Shown here piece after piece: positions 11,896 to 23,943 of a DNA stretch of 64,000 nucleotides. The translations under genes and the position numbers were made by a program. Where the stretch lies: positions 15,717,001-15,781,000 of the forward strand of contig NC_083390.1 of the NCBI RefSeq assembly GCF_031755915.1, written 5' to 3'. How positions within the stretch are numbered: position 1 is the first letter of the stretch; each line of letters starts with the position of its first letter. Origin of the DNA: Ziziphus jujuba. Its lineage: Eukaryota; Streptophyta; Magnoliopsida; Rosales; Rhamnaceae. Below the pieces are notes generated by a model. That model was given only the letters and a program-made list of their open reading frames with translations, had not been told where the DNA came from and did no database searches.

Positions 11896-14800
11896 CTATA
11901 TATATATATATATATATATGAGAATTCTATGGTGCTAAAGGTTTGTATGTGGACCGCATTAAAAGCCGATGCTTTTTGAATGAAAGTGTCGGTTTTAATG
12001 CGTACAGTGTACAACAACCGACGTAGAAGCCCTAGATATATATCTACACCGTAGAAGCCCTAGATCTGTGTATATATATATAGATATATCTACACATATG
12101 TTAGTGGAGTAGCAAAAAATACTTTCAAAGAAGAAATAACTCTGTTTTTCCAGAAAGAAGAAATGCGTTTGAATAAGCTATTAAAATTATAGAAGAAGGC
12201 AAGTTTTTGCAGATTATAGTATGAGTTAGGTTCTGTAATAAAATTTTATTTTTTTTCCCTGATAATTCTCATTCCTTTTAGAATATGGAACATGTATCGT
12301 ACAGAGTTTTTAGCGAATGGCATTTTTAAAATAGTGATATTGGTTGTTCATTTACATGAGAATGTGAAAAAACCCAAAAATTCAAAACCCGATCAAATCC
12401 ATCAGAAAAAAATGGGCTCAAATTCAGCCCAATCTGGAGCGCTCACAATTTTTATTTGGGTTGGATTTGGGCTTCAGATTTTAGTACAAATTCGGCACTC
12501 AGCTCAACTTATTGGACTTTTCATCGAGCCGGCTTGAAGCCCAGCCTAAAATCCAACTTGAATAGCTAGTTGGATATAATTTTATAATTTTTTATATTTT
12601 TATTCAATATATTATAAATATTTATTATATATTAAATTAAATTTATTTATTGTTTATTATAAGATAAGATAATTCATTAAAAATAATTATAGATTCATCA
12701 AATTTATTAACCAAATATTTGGTATCCAATGACTCTGCATTATTTATTGAATTTATTTTTTGTGATTTAAGATATTTATTAAAATATCAATCATTAATAA
12801 CATAATTACATCATTTAATATAAAAAATTTAGTTAATAAATTTAGTGTTTGTAGAATTGTCCATTTATTAAGCTATTATTTTATTTTATTATTATGAAGA
12901 TAGTTTAAGCAAAAGAAAAATATTATGAATCAAATTTTAAGACTTGAAAAAAATAATAATTAAATTTTAAGTTCTAAATTTGAATCTAAGTTTTAAACTT
13001 CAAGACTAAGCTTGATATCTGAGCCCGAAACCCAACTTGAAACCCATAGAACCAGGCAATGGGTTTTAGATTTAACATACTAATCTGATCTACCTTAGCT
13101 CGTATTCTCTCTCCAGCCTGAAAAAAAGCCTAGCCTAAACTCATCCAAACTAGAATTTGTAGGCTTTGATGGGGTTGAGCGACTCGAATTGATGCCTGTT
13201 TAAACTAGCAGAACTCCCTCACAATGCTGATTGCTTTTGTAAAATAGTTTATCCATCTAGTAAATGACTTTTTTTTAACACAATATCCAAAATAAAATTA
13301 TAATTGTACTACTGACATTACTAAATTTTGAGTACTACTACACAACCAAAAACCAATATGCTTTCTGGATTTTGACCAAAACAATTGAATGATACAAAGC
13401 TTTGAGAATTAATGATTTCGCTATGACTGATTTTTAAATGCTTTAGTGCTAGTGGCCTAAAACCCTAAAATCTATCAACTTGGAAGAACAACAAAGTTCT
13501 AAATGTTAGCCAAGAAATAGATGATTACTTATTCTTTGAAAGTAATTTCTTGCAATAAGCAAATTATTAATTTTAAAAAAATCATTATACAAAACAAAGA
13601 ACCTTTTGTGAGTGGATAAAAAACAGCTTTTATTATTATTATTTTTCTATGTCACAAGCACATATATATAACTATAATCAATTTCAAATAAGATCTATTT
13701 ATTTTACTAAATTAAATTTCACTTTTGATAACTATTGAATTCTATCAGTGGATTTGGACCACATCTTCAACATAAAAATCTAATTATTATTAATGATTAA
13801 ATTTAGTTTCATAAAATAAAGTAAATCTTATTTTAGCCTAATATAAATATGGATTGCTATCCAAAATAATAAAATTAATAAGAAAAAAATCGTATCTGTG
13901 AAAAAAGCTTGTGCCAATATATCATCAAGTACATAAAAACTCAGCCAATTCACACAACAAACACATCGAATACGAAATGCAACTCTATGCCCTTCTTCAA
14001 CTGCTTCATCATGAATGAATTTTCCCTGCCAATCAAATATCATTAATTTAGTAAAATTTAAAAAATAAACCAAAATTATTTCTTATACAATGTGAAATAC
14101 AAGCTATTCTTCTTCCAAATCGCACCATACACAAGAAAAAAAAAATCAAAAATTGAATAAAATAAATCCATAAAATTACAAGGGAAATTCACTTATTAGT
14201 ATTTTTCAAATTAGTATCCTTAAATCAAAAATAATTAATCAATACCTATAATTTCTTTAACTGTTTTACTCAAAATAATACATTATATAGAAAATCCAAA
14301 GGTTATACGTACAAACTCTGTTATAAACAAATTTGTTTGTAATTAGAAAAATATAGAAAAATGAAGATGAAAAAAATAGACTGGGCTCTACCAGGTAACC
14401 TAGCCTTCTCAAAATCAAATTATTGATCCAATTTCATATTCATAATTATCCCCCTAGTTCATTCAATTGCCTCTCTTAAATAGAGGATATTACATGATAG
14501 TCTCCCTAATAAGAGTTTTGCTATTTGGATCACCAATTTATATGATAAATTTTAATTAAAATATCTAATTATATTATTTTTTTACACTAAAATCATAAAA
14601 TTAATTTTTTTAATGATAATAATTTAAATTATCATTGGACATATAAATATCATTAGTGCTTATTTATCAATGGTAACAAATAGCATTTTATTAGGATTAG
14701 GCTTTATTCATTTTTTCCTTCAAACACGATAATTGGACATTTAGCAGCTCATAACTAGTAATGCTTAACCATAAAACCATAGTGGCTAAAATAGAAGAAT

Positions 14801-15078
14801 GGTAACCTAGCTACTGCGAATTTAACTAAGTAAAATACAATACATAAATAAAACATCTTTTTTTTTTCTTTTTCTTTTCCTTTTTACTAAAAACATGATC
14901 TTAACATTCTACCAAGCTTCCAAACTAAAGTCCACATCAATCAACAATATTGGCGTTGATCCTATAATAGACATTTCTTCCTCAATGTTTTTACTCCGCT
15001 ATTAGTATTCAATTTTATTGACACCCAAGCTTCTCCTTCTCCTCTCCTCAATCTTATATGCAGAAGCCTCTAATCTAA
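11896..15078. other. Gene-poor stretch with a decayed hAT-like remnant
   Basis: At about 12370-13205 there are GGGCTC, GGGTTGG and AGCCCAGCC-type motifs near the left side and GGGGTTGAGCGACTCGAATT near the right side. This is the style of hAT-like ends rich in GGTT/AACC words, but no target duplication was found. The rest is AT-rich with no supported gene. The minus-strand frame 13828-14073 (81 codons) is not recognised. Confidence 0.45.
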
Positions 15079-15905
15079 CAATTGCCTTCTCGTCATAAGT
15101 TTGTAAAAATTAATGCTGATGGTACTTTCCGGTATGAGGCTTCTTTTTCTGGGGTCGCAGTTGTTATCTACAACAGCAATGGCTATTTATGGCAAAACCA
15201 ATTCCCAAATAATTATCTCTGTTTGTTATCGATTTTCTTGCTATCAAAAAAGGTTATGATTGCTTGTGGTTTCAAAAGAGGAGTAATAGAAATTGATTCC
15301 CAACGAAGTGTGTCTCTGATTAATGATCCTCTAAGGTTCATTGATGGAGGAATGCTTTAAGAAACATTTGGTTTATTAATTAGATGGTGGAATAGAACAT
15401 GTTTTCCTAAAATATTAATATTCATTAATTTGGTTGGATTTTTTTAAATTGGATATATTTATTCCTATGGAATCTCAATTTTTAAAAATAAAAAAATTTT
15501 ATCTTAAAAGTTTAGAATTTGTATTACATAAAATAAACAATTCAAAAACACTCTATTTTATGTTGTTTTTCTTTTTTCACGCTTTCAAAAATTTTTATGG
15601 TTTTTCCACCACTTTCTTACTTTTTTCTTTTTTTATTATTGCTAACAAACTAAAAAATAGGAATAATTTCCTTATTCCACCATTTTTTTATTCTTAAAAT
15701 TTACTAGTCCTTATTTCTAGAAATTACCATTCGTCTAACAAAACGTGAGATAAATTTTATATTTATGTCTATGTACTTTGAGATGTAGTCCAAACTTTAT
15801 TTGTGCTTTTTCTCCTAGATGTACCAATAAAATGGCTTATGCCTTGGCTCAAAGTAGTATGGCTAGCATTTCTTGTTTTGCCTGGCTTGAGAAGGACCCT
15901 CCATG
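15079..15905 (+). pseudogene. Retroelement RNase H-like (RVT_3) remnant
   Basis: The frame from about 15082 gives FVKINADGTF, GVAVVIYNSNG, then IACGFKRGVIEIDSQ and VSLIND. These are the spaced acidic motifs of the RNase H-like domain at the end of plant LINE-type polyproteins (an Asp in the INADG motif, an Asp in EIDS). The frame stops at 15358-15360. After about 450 bp of unrelated AT-rich sequence, 15830-15905 encodes NKMAYALAQSSMASISCF followed by WLEKDPP, which resembles the domain's C-terminal R-x-x-N-x-x-A-H-x-L-A region. The conserved middle Glu helix is replaced or lost, so the copy is dead and interrupted. Confidence 0.65.
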
Positions 15906-17193
15906 ATTTCACTCTATTATGTCTGATGATTATGCATTTCTAATTCTTCATACAATCCACTTTTTTCTCAAAAACAAGACTGTTAGTATTCAATGTGTAC
16001 AAATACATTTTAATTTGGCTTATATGTTGCACGATTTTATGAGTCTAATTGGTGTAGTGGTGGTGTTTAGTGCAAAAACTTGATTTTGGATGTTAGCTAT
16101 GGAATTCATGCCATTTTCCATAATGGGCTTTAAGATCAAATCTCGCACACTACTAAGAAAAATATAGATAAAGAAGAATATGAAAAAGATTATAATAACA
16201 AAATAAGTTATTTGAGACCTTAGCCTCCTTAAGATCAAATTACTGTGATTAGATAGAAACAAGAAATAGCAAAACAAGTATTTTTTTTTTTTTTTTAATT
16301 TATGTTCAGATTTGAGCGCTAAATATGGAGATGTATTTTCAATGAATTTTACCATAGGCTAAGCCTTACGAATACTCTTCCTTTTTTTCTTTTTTCTTTT
16401 TTTCCTTTTTTTGACTAGTTAGTTCATAACATATGTATAGATTTTTTTTTTTTAAATGAGTTTTAATTATCTTTGTGAATGTGATGAGTATTTTAAAGAT
16501 ATAGGGATTTTGCAAACAAATATATATATATATATATATATATTGACTAGGTAGTTCATGACATATGGATGGATTTTTTTTATTTATTTATTTATTTTTT
16601 TTGAATGAGGTTTAATTATCTTTGTGAATGTGATGAGTATTTTAAAGATATAAAGATTTTACAAACAAATATATATATAGTCAATCTTTCATCAGAATGC
16701 AAATATACATGAGACCATCCTAGATGATCTGATAATTTTAACATTATATCTTATTTATTAATACTTGGATCATATTAAAGAATGTGATTTAAAATCTAAT
16801 TAGTGATTAAATATAGATTTAGTGACGTACTAAATATTATTAATGCATCCAAATTGCTGAAAAAACAAAAACATTATTGTAAAACCATGATGTGAGTATG
16901 GCCTTTGTATATATATGTATATGTTCTTAAATTAGGTCCTAATATAAAGACTAATATCAAGTCTTTTTTATTTTTTTAGTCCTTAAATTGTATAACTGAG
17001 ATTTAAAATTACATTTATTAATTACAAGATTATGACATAATTTATTTTTCCTAAATAAAAATTTTAGCATGTCACTAAATCTACATTTTATCATTTTTAA
17101 ATTTTAAATAATAACATTTAATATAATGTAATAATTAATAAAGGAAAATATACATATTATTGAAAATATTATATCGTCTTTATGTTAGTCTAC

Positions 17194-17237
<44 letters not shown>

Positions 17238-17600
17238 CATGTGTGTTTAAATGCATGTAACCCTTACAAATATTGTGATCGAAAATGAAAATTGGTTTAT
17301 AAAGAAGCAATTTCTAGTACCCGTTGGGAGTTAGAATTCCCCACTCACAAAGAAGTTGCGGATAAGATTCTTAGCTAAGTCTCATCCCATCTGAACCCAA
17401 CCATTTGTGGAGGACTAATTAGTCCATTCTTTATTGATGCAAAGTTTACAGGAAGGATGATTTTTAAATCCATTCCTACAGAGATATTTGCTACAAAACA
17501 TTGAACAAATTGAGTCCTGTTCAGTTTCAACAAAACAAACGGATCCTAATGGATGATAAAAAAGAAGAGGCCTTATCTAATATAATTCATTCCAACAAGT
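15906..17600. other. Gene-free AT-rich region upstream of TPT copy 2
   Basis: Besides the 132-bp duplication this stretch holds dispersed repeat copy B (about 16985-17200, related to 11690-11895) and a (TA)n run at about 17200-17234. The minus-strand frame 16020-16355 is built on poly-A/T sequence and resembles no protein. Confidence 0.6.
16411..16680. repeat. Tandem duplication, 132-bp period
   Basis: Units start TTGACTAG at 16411 and 16543. Both share TTAATTATCTTTGTGAATGT, GATGAGTATTTTAAAGATAT and a terminal (TA)n. The copies differ in the poly-T tract and by several substitutions. Confidence 0.9.
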
Positions 17601-17660
17601 CATATACAGCCGGATATAACCAGCCAGTTGGCTGTGTTTTTATGGGCTTATAATGCATGT

Positions 17661-17670
17661 GCCACGTGGC
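17661..17670. promoter_or_regulatory. Perfect palindromic G-box upstream of TPT copy 2
   Basis: GCCACGTGGC lies about 400 bp before the TPT start codon. Plant G-boxes are bound by bZIP (GBF, HY5) and bHLH (PIF) factors and are typical of light-regulated photosynthesis genes, which suits a triose-phosphate exporter. A GATAAG motif (I-box type) occurs at about 17360. Function is inferred from sequence only. Confidence 0.6.
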
Positions 17671-18071
17671 ATCCGTAACGTTGCGGGGTTTTTACATCCA
17701 CTAGGAACGTAGATTTTTCCCTTTTGACATGAATTCATGCACACAAACTCGGCAAAGTCCCGTGTCTGTTTGTGTGTGTGTGTTATGGGCATGTGTAAGT
17801 GACTGGTTCATATTGTCTGAGACTCAGCTAAGAACCTTATCCACAACCTCTCATTTCACTTTCTTGCTAGTCCACCCATCTCACCACCCAACTGTATATC
17901 CATTTCCATGCATCAATAATTTACTACTTAGAACATCATCTTATTATTATTTTTATTTTTATTTTTTATTTGATCTTTCTATCTTTATATTTGTAATATC
18001 AACAATCAATCAAATACAACTTCAACTTCTTTCTCCAATCCAGTTTTCTTGGTGGGGGCTTTTAGTCCAAT

Positions 18072-21000
18072 ATGGCTTCTGTTACTAATCCACTTCACTC
18101 TCCAATTCGCGCTTCTCGATTCTCTTCACTGTATTTGTCACCCATTAGAATTTTACCTACTGTTGTTTCACTCAAGTCTCGATCACTTGCTTCCAGAGCC
18201 ACAAACTTGCCTTTTTCGCCATTGCCGGAGAAGCTCAAACCGGCAAAGCCTGCGCTGGTTTCTGGTTGGAACCAACAGCTGCTGCTGATCAAGCCACGAG
18301 GTCGTGATGAGTTCCCGGCTGTGGCTGCTACAGCTGCTGATGCTGATGGGTTGGACTTGCTCTTTCCTTTCCTTTTTCTATTTTATTTTATTATTATTAT
18401 TTTTTTTTTATGTTTTTCTTCAAAACAAAGTTATATTGTCTTTTGTTTGGTTGCTGAGAATTTGAGAAAAAAGAGTAAGAAAATAAAGCTTATCTGAACT
18501 TAACTCTGTTCATCTAATTCCCATATAATTGCATCAACAGGTCTCCAAAGGGCTTTGCTGAGAGATTTCCTTTTCTGATCACTGGCTTCTTTTTCTTTAT
18601 GTGGTAAGCACTCGGTATTTTCATGATCATTTTCATTTGAATTTAATGGGGCTCTTTAATTTTATATGCATGTTAATAAAAACTAGTGCAATGCTCTGCT
18701 TTCTCTGTTTTTAAAGTGGGTTAGATGCCAAATGAAGTTCCATTAAAGTGATATTCTAGCTAAGGATTAACGAGCCCACAAAGCCCCTCTCTTCCCTCCA
18801 ACCAAATGTTTGAGTAAATGACAGCAAATCTTTACTTTCTTTACTGATGAAAAACTTATCTACAGACTTATGCGGTGACGGTTTTTTGTGCATTTGATGC
18901 AGGTACTTCTTGAATGTCATCTTCAATATACTCAACAAGAAGGTCTACAATTATTTCCCATATCCATAGTATGTGATCTTTGCCAAATGACTTGTTTGTT
19001 CTTGTATCATGTTTCTTTATGTATTTTTATAATGTTGTAAACCTGCTCAGAACTTGATGCATTGCTTCACCCTATCAATCCCATTAGCTTTCTCACGGTC
19101 GGGTATCATTTTAACCTTTCTGCAGTTTTGTTTCTGTTATACATCTCTTGGTTGGAGTGGTGTACTGTCTTGTTAGTTGGACTGTTGGTCTTCCTAAGCG
19201 TGCAGTAAGTTTCAGCTTCTCTGCTATTAAACATCTTCTTTCTTGAATCCAAATTATGTCTTACATTAGTAGCAATGAATCTGATATATGCAGCCAATTG
19301 ATAAGGAGCTCTTGACACTACTAACCCCAGTTGCAATCTGTCATGCCCTTGGACATGTGATGTCTAATGTATCATTTGCAGCTGTTGCTGTGTCTTTCAC
19401 ACACACCGTTAAAGGTATGGCACTTTATATTTATCAAACATAGGTTTGCTGTCATATTGTCACAAGTAGTGGTAATTGGGAATATATGGTACTCATATGG
19501 CGTCACTGGGCAATGGTTTTTAGCCTTTTTGGTGAAATTAAAAGCAAATCTAGTACATAACAATTTCCTACCCAAAAAGGGAAGTTTTTCTTTTTTTAAT
19601 GTATTTTCCTACCTAAGTATTTCCTTATTGGTTTTTCTTGGCAGCGCTGGAGCCGTTCTTCAATGCTACCGCTTCTCAGTTTGTTCTGGGCCAACAAATA
19701 CCCTTGTCTCTATGGTTATCATTGTTACCTGTTGTGATTGGTAACACTTCACATTTTGATCACTTTCATTCTCTTCTAATTTTTCTGATATGTCTCGATC
19801 ATGTTACTAATTTTAGTATTACATATAAACATAGTTACATTATGCGCGCATGGATGTATTCATTTATGCCAGTGGTTAATTTCGTAAACCTACCTATCAA
19901 TGCTAGGCTACCTTTTGAACTAAGTGCAATTGGGACCCCTTGTATATCTCTGCTCACATTACCCGTAACGTCTGGTATAGGTGTATCAATGGCTTCAATG
20001 ACTGAACTTTCTTTCAACTGGACTGGTTTCATCAGTGCAATGATTTCAAACATCTCATTTACCTACAGGAGTATCTATTCAAAGAAAGCGATGGTAAGAT
20101 CTTTTTGGAAGGCAAAATATTGCACTCACCAAACATGTCAAATTGATATCATCTTCACTCCATCTATGCGTCAGTTAACTGAGCCAAATTCAATTCAGAG
20201 GTCTTAGTTGATGGTATTTGTAGCTTTCATCATAGTTTGCTTCTTAATTGTTTTCATTCTTTTGACTTAAACAGACAGGAATGGACAGTACAAATGTGTA
20301 TGCTTATATTTCAATCATTGCCCTCGTGTTTTGTATCCCACCAGCAATAGTAGTAAGTCTGCTTTGTTGACAGCTAAATTATCGAAAATATTTACTGTCC
20401 AATAAACGAATTTTACATATAACTCTCGATCCTATCGTTTTCAGATTGAGGGACCCCAATTGCTGCAACATGGTTTCAAAGATGCTATTGCCAAAGTAGG
20501 CCTTGTCAAATTTGTGTCTGATTTGTTCTGGGTCGGACTGTTTTATCATCTTTACAATCAGGTATAGTAACTGTTCCTTAGCCCTTAAGTATTGGAAATC
20601 ATGGTGCATCATATAGTTGTTAATATGACCTTACAATTTTCTATATGTTTCAACTTCCACCATCTGGTTTTTGCTTCATGCAAGGCCTGGGATAACCTAA
20701 GCTAAATTTGTTAATTATGTGTTTACCATATTGTCTCGCTGAAACTGCATTATAACAAATAAGTCTGGAGATCGCTATCATAAATTTGGAAAAGAGAACT
20801 CAAATTCAGCATGAAGTAGCAGAACAGACTAGCTCAAGATGTATACGTTTAACATTTGCTAAAAAGTGAAAAATACGCTGTTCATCTATATATTTGTTTC
20901 GTAAAGTAATATTCTGTAGCCTATTTTGTGTAACCTGACTTCTGAGTTCATAATTGCAGCTTGCTACTAACACCTTGGAACGGGTTGCACCACTTACTCA

Positions 21001-22220
21001 TGCAGTTGGAAATGTGTTGAAGCGAGTTTTCGTGATTGGTTTCTCTATTATTGTGTTTGGTAACTACTCATTGCTTACTTTTGTAATTAAGCTTCTTATT
21101 TTCTGTGTCATATGTTAAACAAACCATATGAAAAGTAATGCAAAATGTCTAGTATTTGGGAAACGGTCCAATTTTTTGCCAGCATAGTTCTATATTAGCA
21201 TGGTCATGGAATTTGAATGGGAAGATTAGGTTCGTGATTCTTGATCATATTGCATATAAAAATTGATTAAGGGTAACAAGGATAACCAATTCAGCAGAAT
21301 TCTGATTTGCAATGAGAATGTGTTTTCATTTATTATTTATGTTTTATCTTCGTCAGCCTCTAATTTTCTGTCTGCAAAATGAGTATGAACGCTGCTGTCT
21401 CTTTCTTGTCTTTCACAGGCAATAAGATCTCTACACAAACTGGAATTGGAACTGTAATAGCAATTGCTGGTGTTGCCATTTATTCTGTGATAAAGGCTAA
21501 AATGGAAGAAGAGAAACGGGTAATATACAGTTTACTATTTTCTATTCTCATATTTTCCTACTTCCATTTATCTGCTAAATCATGATGACATATACCAAAT
21601 CAAGTTTATCTTATAGTTTTAACATCAATATCCCATTTTGCAGTTCTTAGATTGCTTTAAGTGTTAGATTTAAAGAGGTATTAATAATCTATCTTCTAGT
21701 GAATTACTAGAATCCTATATGTAAAGAAACGAAACTTTGATGCACTTAAATCTCAGTATTTGAAGCAATCTAATGGCTAATAAAGAAGATTATGATAATT
21801 TTTATCGTCGTATCAATTTGATATGAATCTTGTTGTATGTTTATACAAGTTTAGTTATTTGGGAACATTCACTCACCTTATAATTAGGATTCGAATATCA
21901 CAAATACTAAAGGTTGCCCTCTTTTATTATTATTTTTTCCAATAAAGGTTTAGTTTTTAATCATCTATTTATGTGACTCCATTTTAAGGTGTTCACAACA
22001 CTATTCTTCCATTTTTTATTTTATTTTATTTTTTTTTTAGGTCGTAATTCACAACATTATTCTTACCCATATAAGATGGAAGAAAATACCCCACACACCA
22101 AAAACAGTGTACCTATATATGTATATATAATTATTACATAGTGTAATCCATTGCTTGGCTATAGACTAACACAACTATTATTACCAATTTCAGAAGGGAG
22201 CTGCACCAAAAGCATCATAA
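18072..22220 (+). CDS. TPT: Triose-phosphate/phosphate translocator, copy 2 (complete)
   Basis: There are twelve exons: 18072-18349, 18541-18603, 18903-18968, 19126-19204, 19294-19414, 19645-19740, 19981-20093, 20275-20352, 20445-20561, 20960-21059, 21419-21519, 22194-22220. They join to 1239 bases, 412 residues, the usual TPT length (about 400-410). The protein is the plastid inner-envelope antiporter that exports photosynthetic triose phosphate in exchange for phosphate. The first 80-90 residues are Ser/Arg-rich and acidic-poor, as in a chloroplast transit peptide. The membrane core starts near [18 protein letters not shown]. Lys202 (in FTHTVKALEP) and Lys358-Arg359 (in LKRVF) sit at the phosphate-binding positions known from the TPT structure. 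All splice sites are GT-AG. The gene is in the same orientation as copy 1, about 15.6 kb downstream of that copy's stop. Confidence 0.97.
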
Positions 22221-23440
22221 GGTTGTATATAGGAATGGACTATGCAGCCTAACACCCTTAAGATTGATAAGGGTGGTGGTAAGTTTAATTTGCGTTTAGG
22301 GTTTCGTTGTTATTGTTGTTTGTTGTTGTATATCTTCATAATCAGATTCTTACACTGTTGATAGCCCTTTATGCCCTTTCAACTTTATTCAATGGTTCGA
22401 CACATGAAGCCTTGTTGTGGGATGATTCCATGAAAATAAAGAGTTTTGAGAATTGAGAATTATCAGACAAAATATTAACCATATCATAGAATAAATATTA
22501 TATATACATATACATATATTTATACATGTATGTATGTATGTATATGTATATATTGGTGGTTGTATTTCAACTGTGCTCCTTTATGTGTGCTAGTGGCCAT
22601 TTATTCACTCTGCATCTCTGCATTAATTTAATTATATTTTTTTAATTTATGAAAGAGATTTTCCTATTAATAGGGGTGGTTGGCTGTCAAGAAAATCATT
22701 TTCTTTTTTTCATTTTGTTTCTTGTTAGTAAATTTGAATGATGATGGTCACTAAAATATTGTTGATTGGCGTTGTCTACCTCAACATCTTATAAACAAAA
22801 TAAAAGTACCTTTTTTTTTTTCATTATTCTATAATAATTATAAAAAAAATAAAATAAATGCCCACTTCTAACGTTTCTTTGTTAATTTTGTATTATTCGA
22901 ATTACAATTTTCCATAATCATTTAAACGTAACAACCAGTCATTTTCTATATACTTCATAAATAAAAGATTTGATTTCTATTTCTACACCTCAACGAACAA
23001 ACAAATAAGTTGTGCATTTTTTGTCCATAGAATGACAAACTTACACATAAATATATTTTAATCATGGTTCGACGCTCACCTATCATATTAAATCTCAATG
23101 TCAACTTACTACCTTTTTACCGCGCAATAAATATGCACATACATGACATTTGTACACCGACTTTGACGCTCCCATTCCTCAGCATCTATGCAATATGAAG
23201 AAACCTAACTAGAAGAAATTCCCTATCGGCTATCTTAAGTTTTATTGATACTGCGCTACAATTATTCATCATTCAGAAAAACAATTTTGGTCCAAAATTT
23301 TACTGCCCAACTCATTTTCCTAAGAAAAGAACAGAAATTTTAATACATAGAAAGGGGAAAAAAGAAAAAGAAAATAAGAGCGGCTATGATCCTAGCATTC
23401 ATCCTGCCAACTTCCAAAAATGAGTACAATCAGATAATTT
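22221..23440. other. 3' flank and intergenic DNA between TPT copy 2 and the PPR gene
   Basis: The first 500 bp contain patches homologous to the 3' flank of TPT copy 1. A (TATG)n-type run occurs at about 22500-22550. No gene is seen. Transcription from both sides converges here. Confidence 0.7.
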
Positions 23441-23943
23441 ACAAACAAGGAAGAAACTCACTGGAAAAATAAAGTTAGACAGTTGCTAATATTGTGAACT
23501 AAATCATGAGCAGAGGCACTTTCCACGCCAAAGAAAAAGCAAACCTGCAATAAACAAGAGACAGCATTCATCAGCAATAATGTTTGATTCCAAGAGATTA
23601 AATGAAGGACCGTTAAGAAGTGATGCAAGTGATCCTCTGAAAGAAAACCAAGTGGCAATAAACTTTCTACTCTAAAGGCACACATTGCAAGAGAATTAAG
23701 GTGTCCTATAATATTTCTAAACTGAAAGTGGCACAACGAAATAAAGCATCTTCTCCCCAGTGGTAAAGCCAATTACTTGGAACATCAATTATTGAATTTC
23801 TAGCCCTCTTAAGGGTAACAATTTAATCAAATATACAAATATTAAACATCACCTTTCATCCAAAAATACAGGATCTAAGCAACAATAAAATTTTCTCTTA
23901 GTCACTTTGATGTTGCTGCTTCCTACCCTGCCTTAAAATTTAC

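Noticed and set aside
23458..23772. 104-codon minus-strand open frame below the PPR gene
   Set aside because: Lies after the PPR stop codon, overlaps a predicted 3' UTR intron acceptor and shows no family features; more likely UTR.
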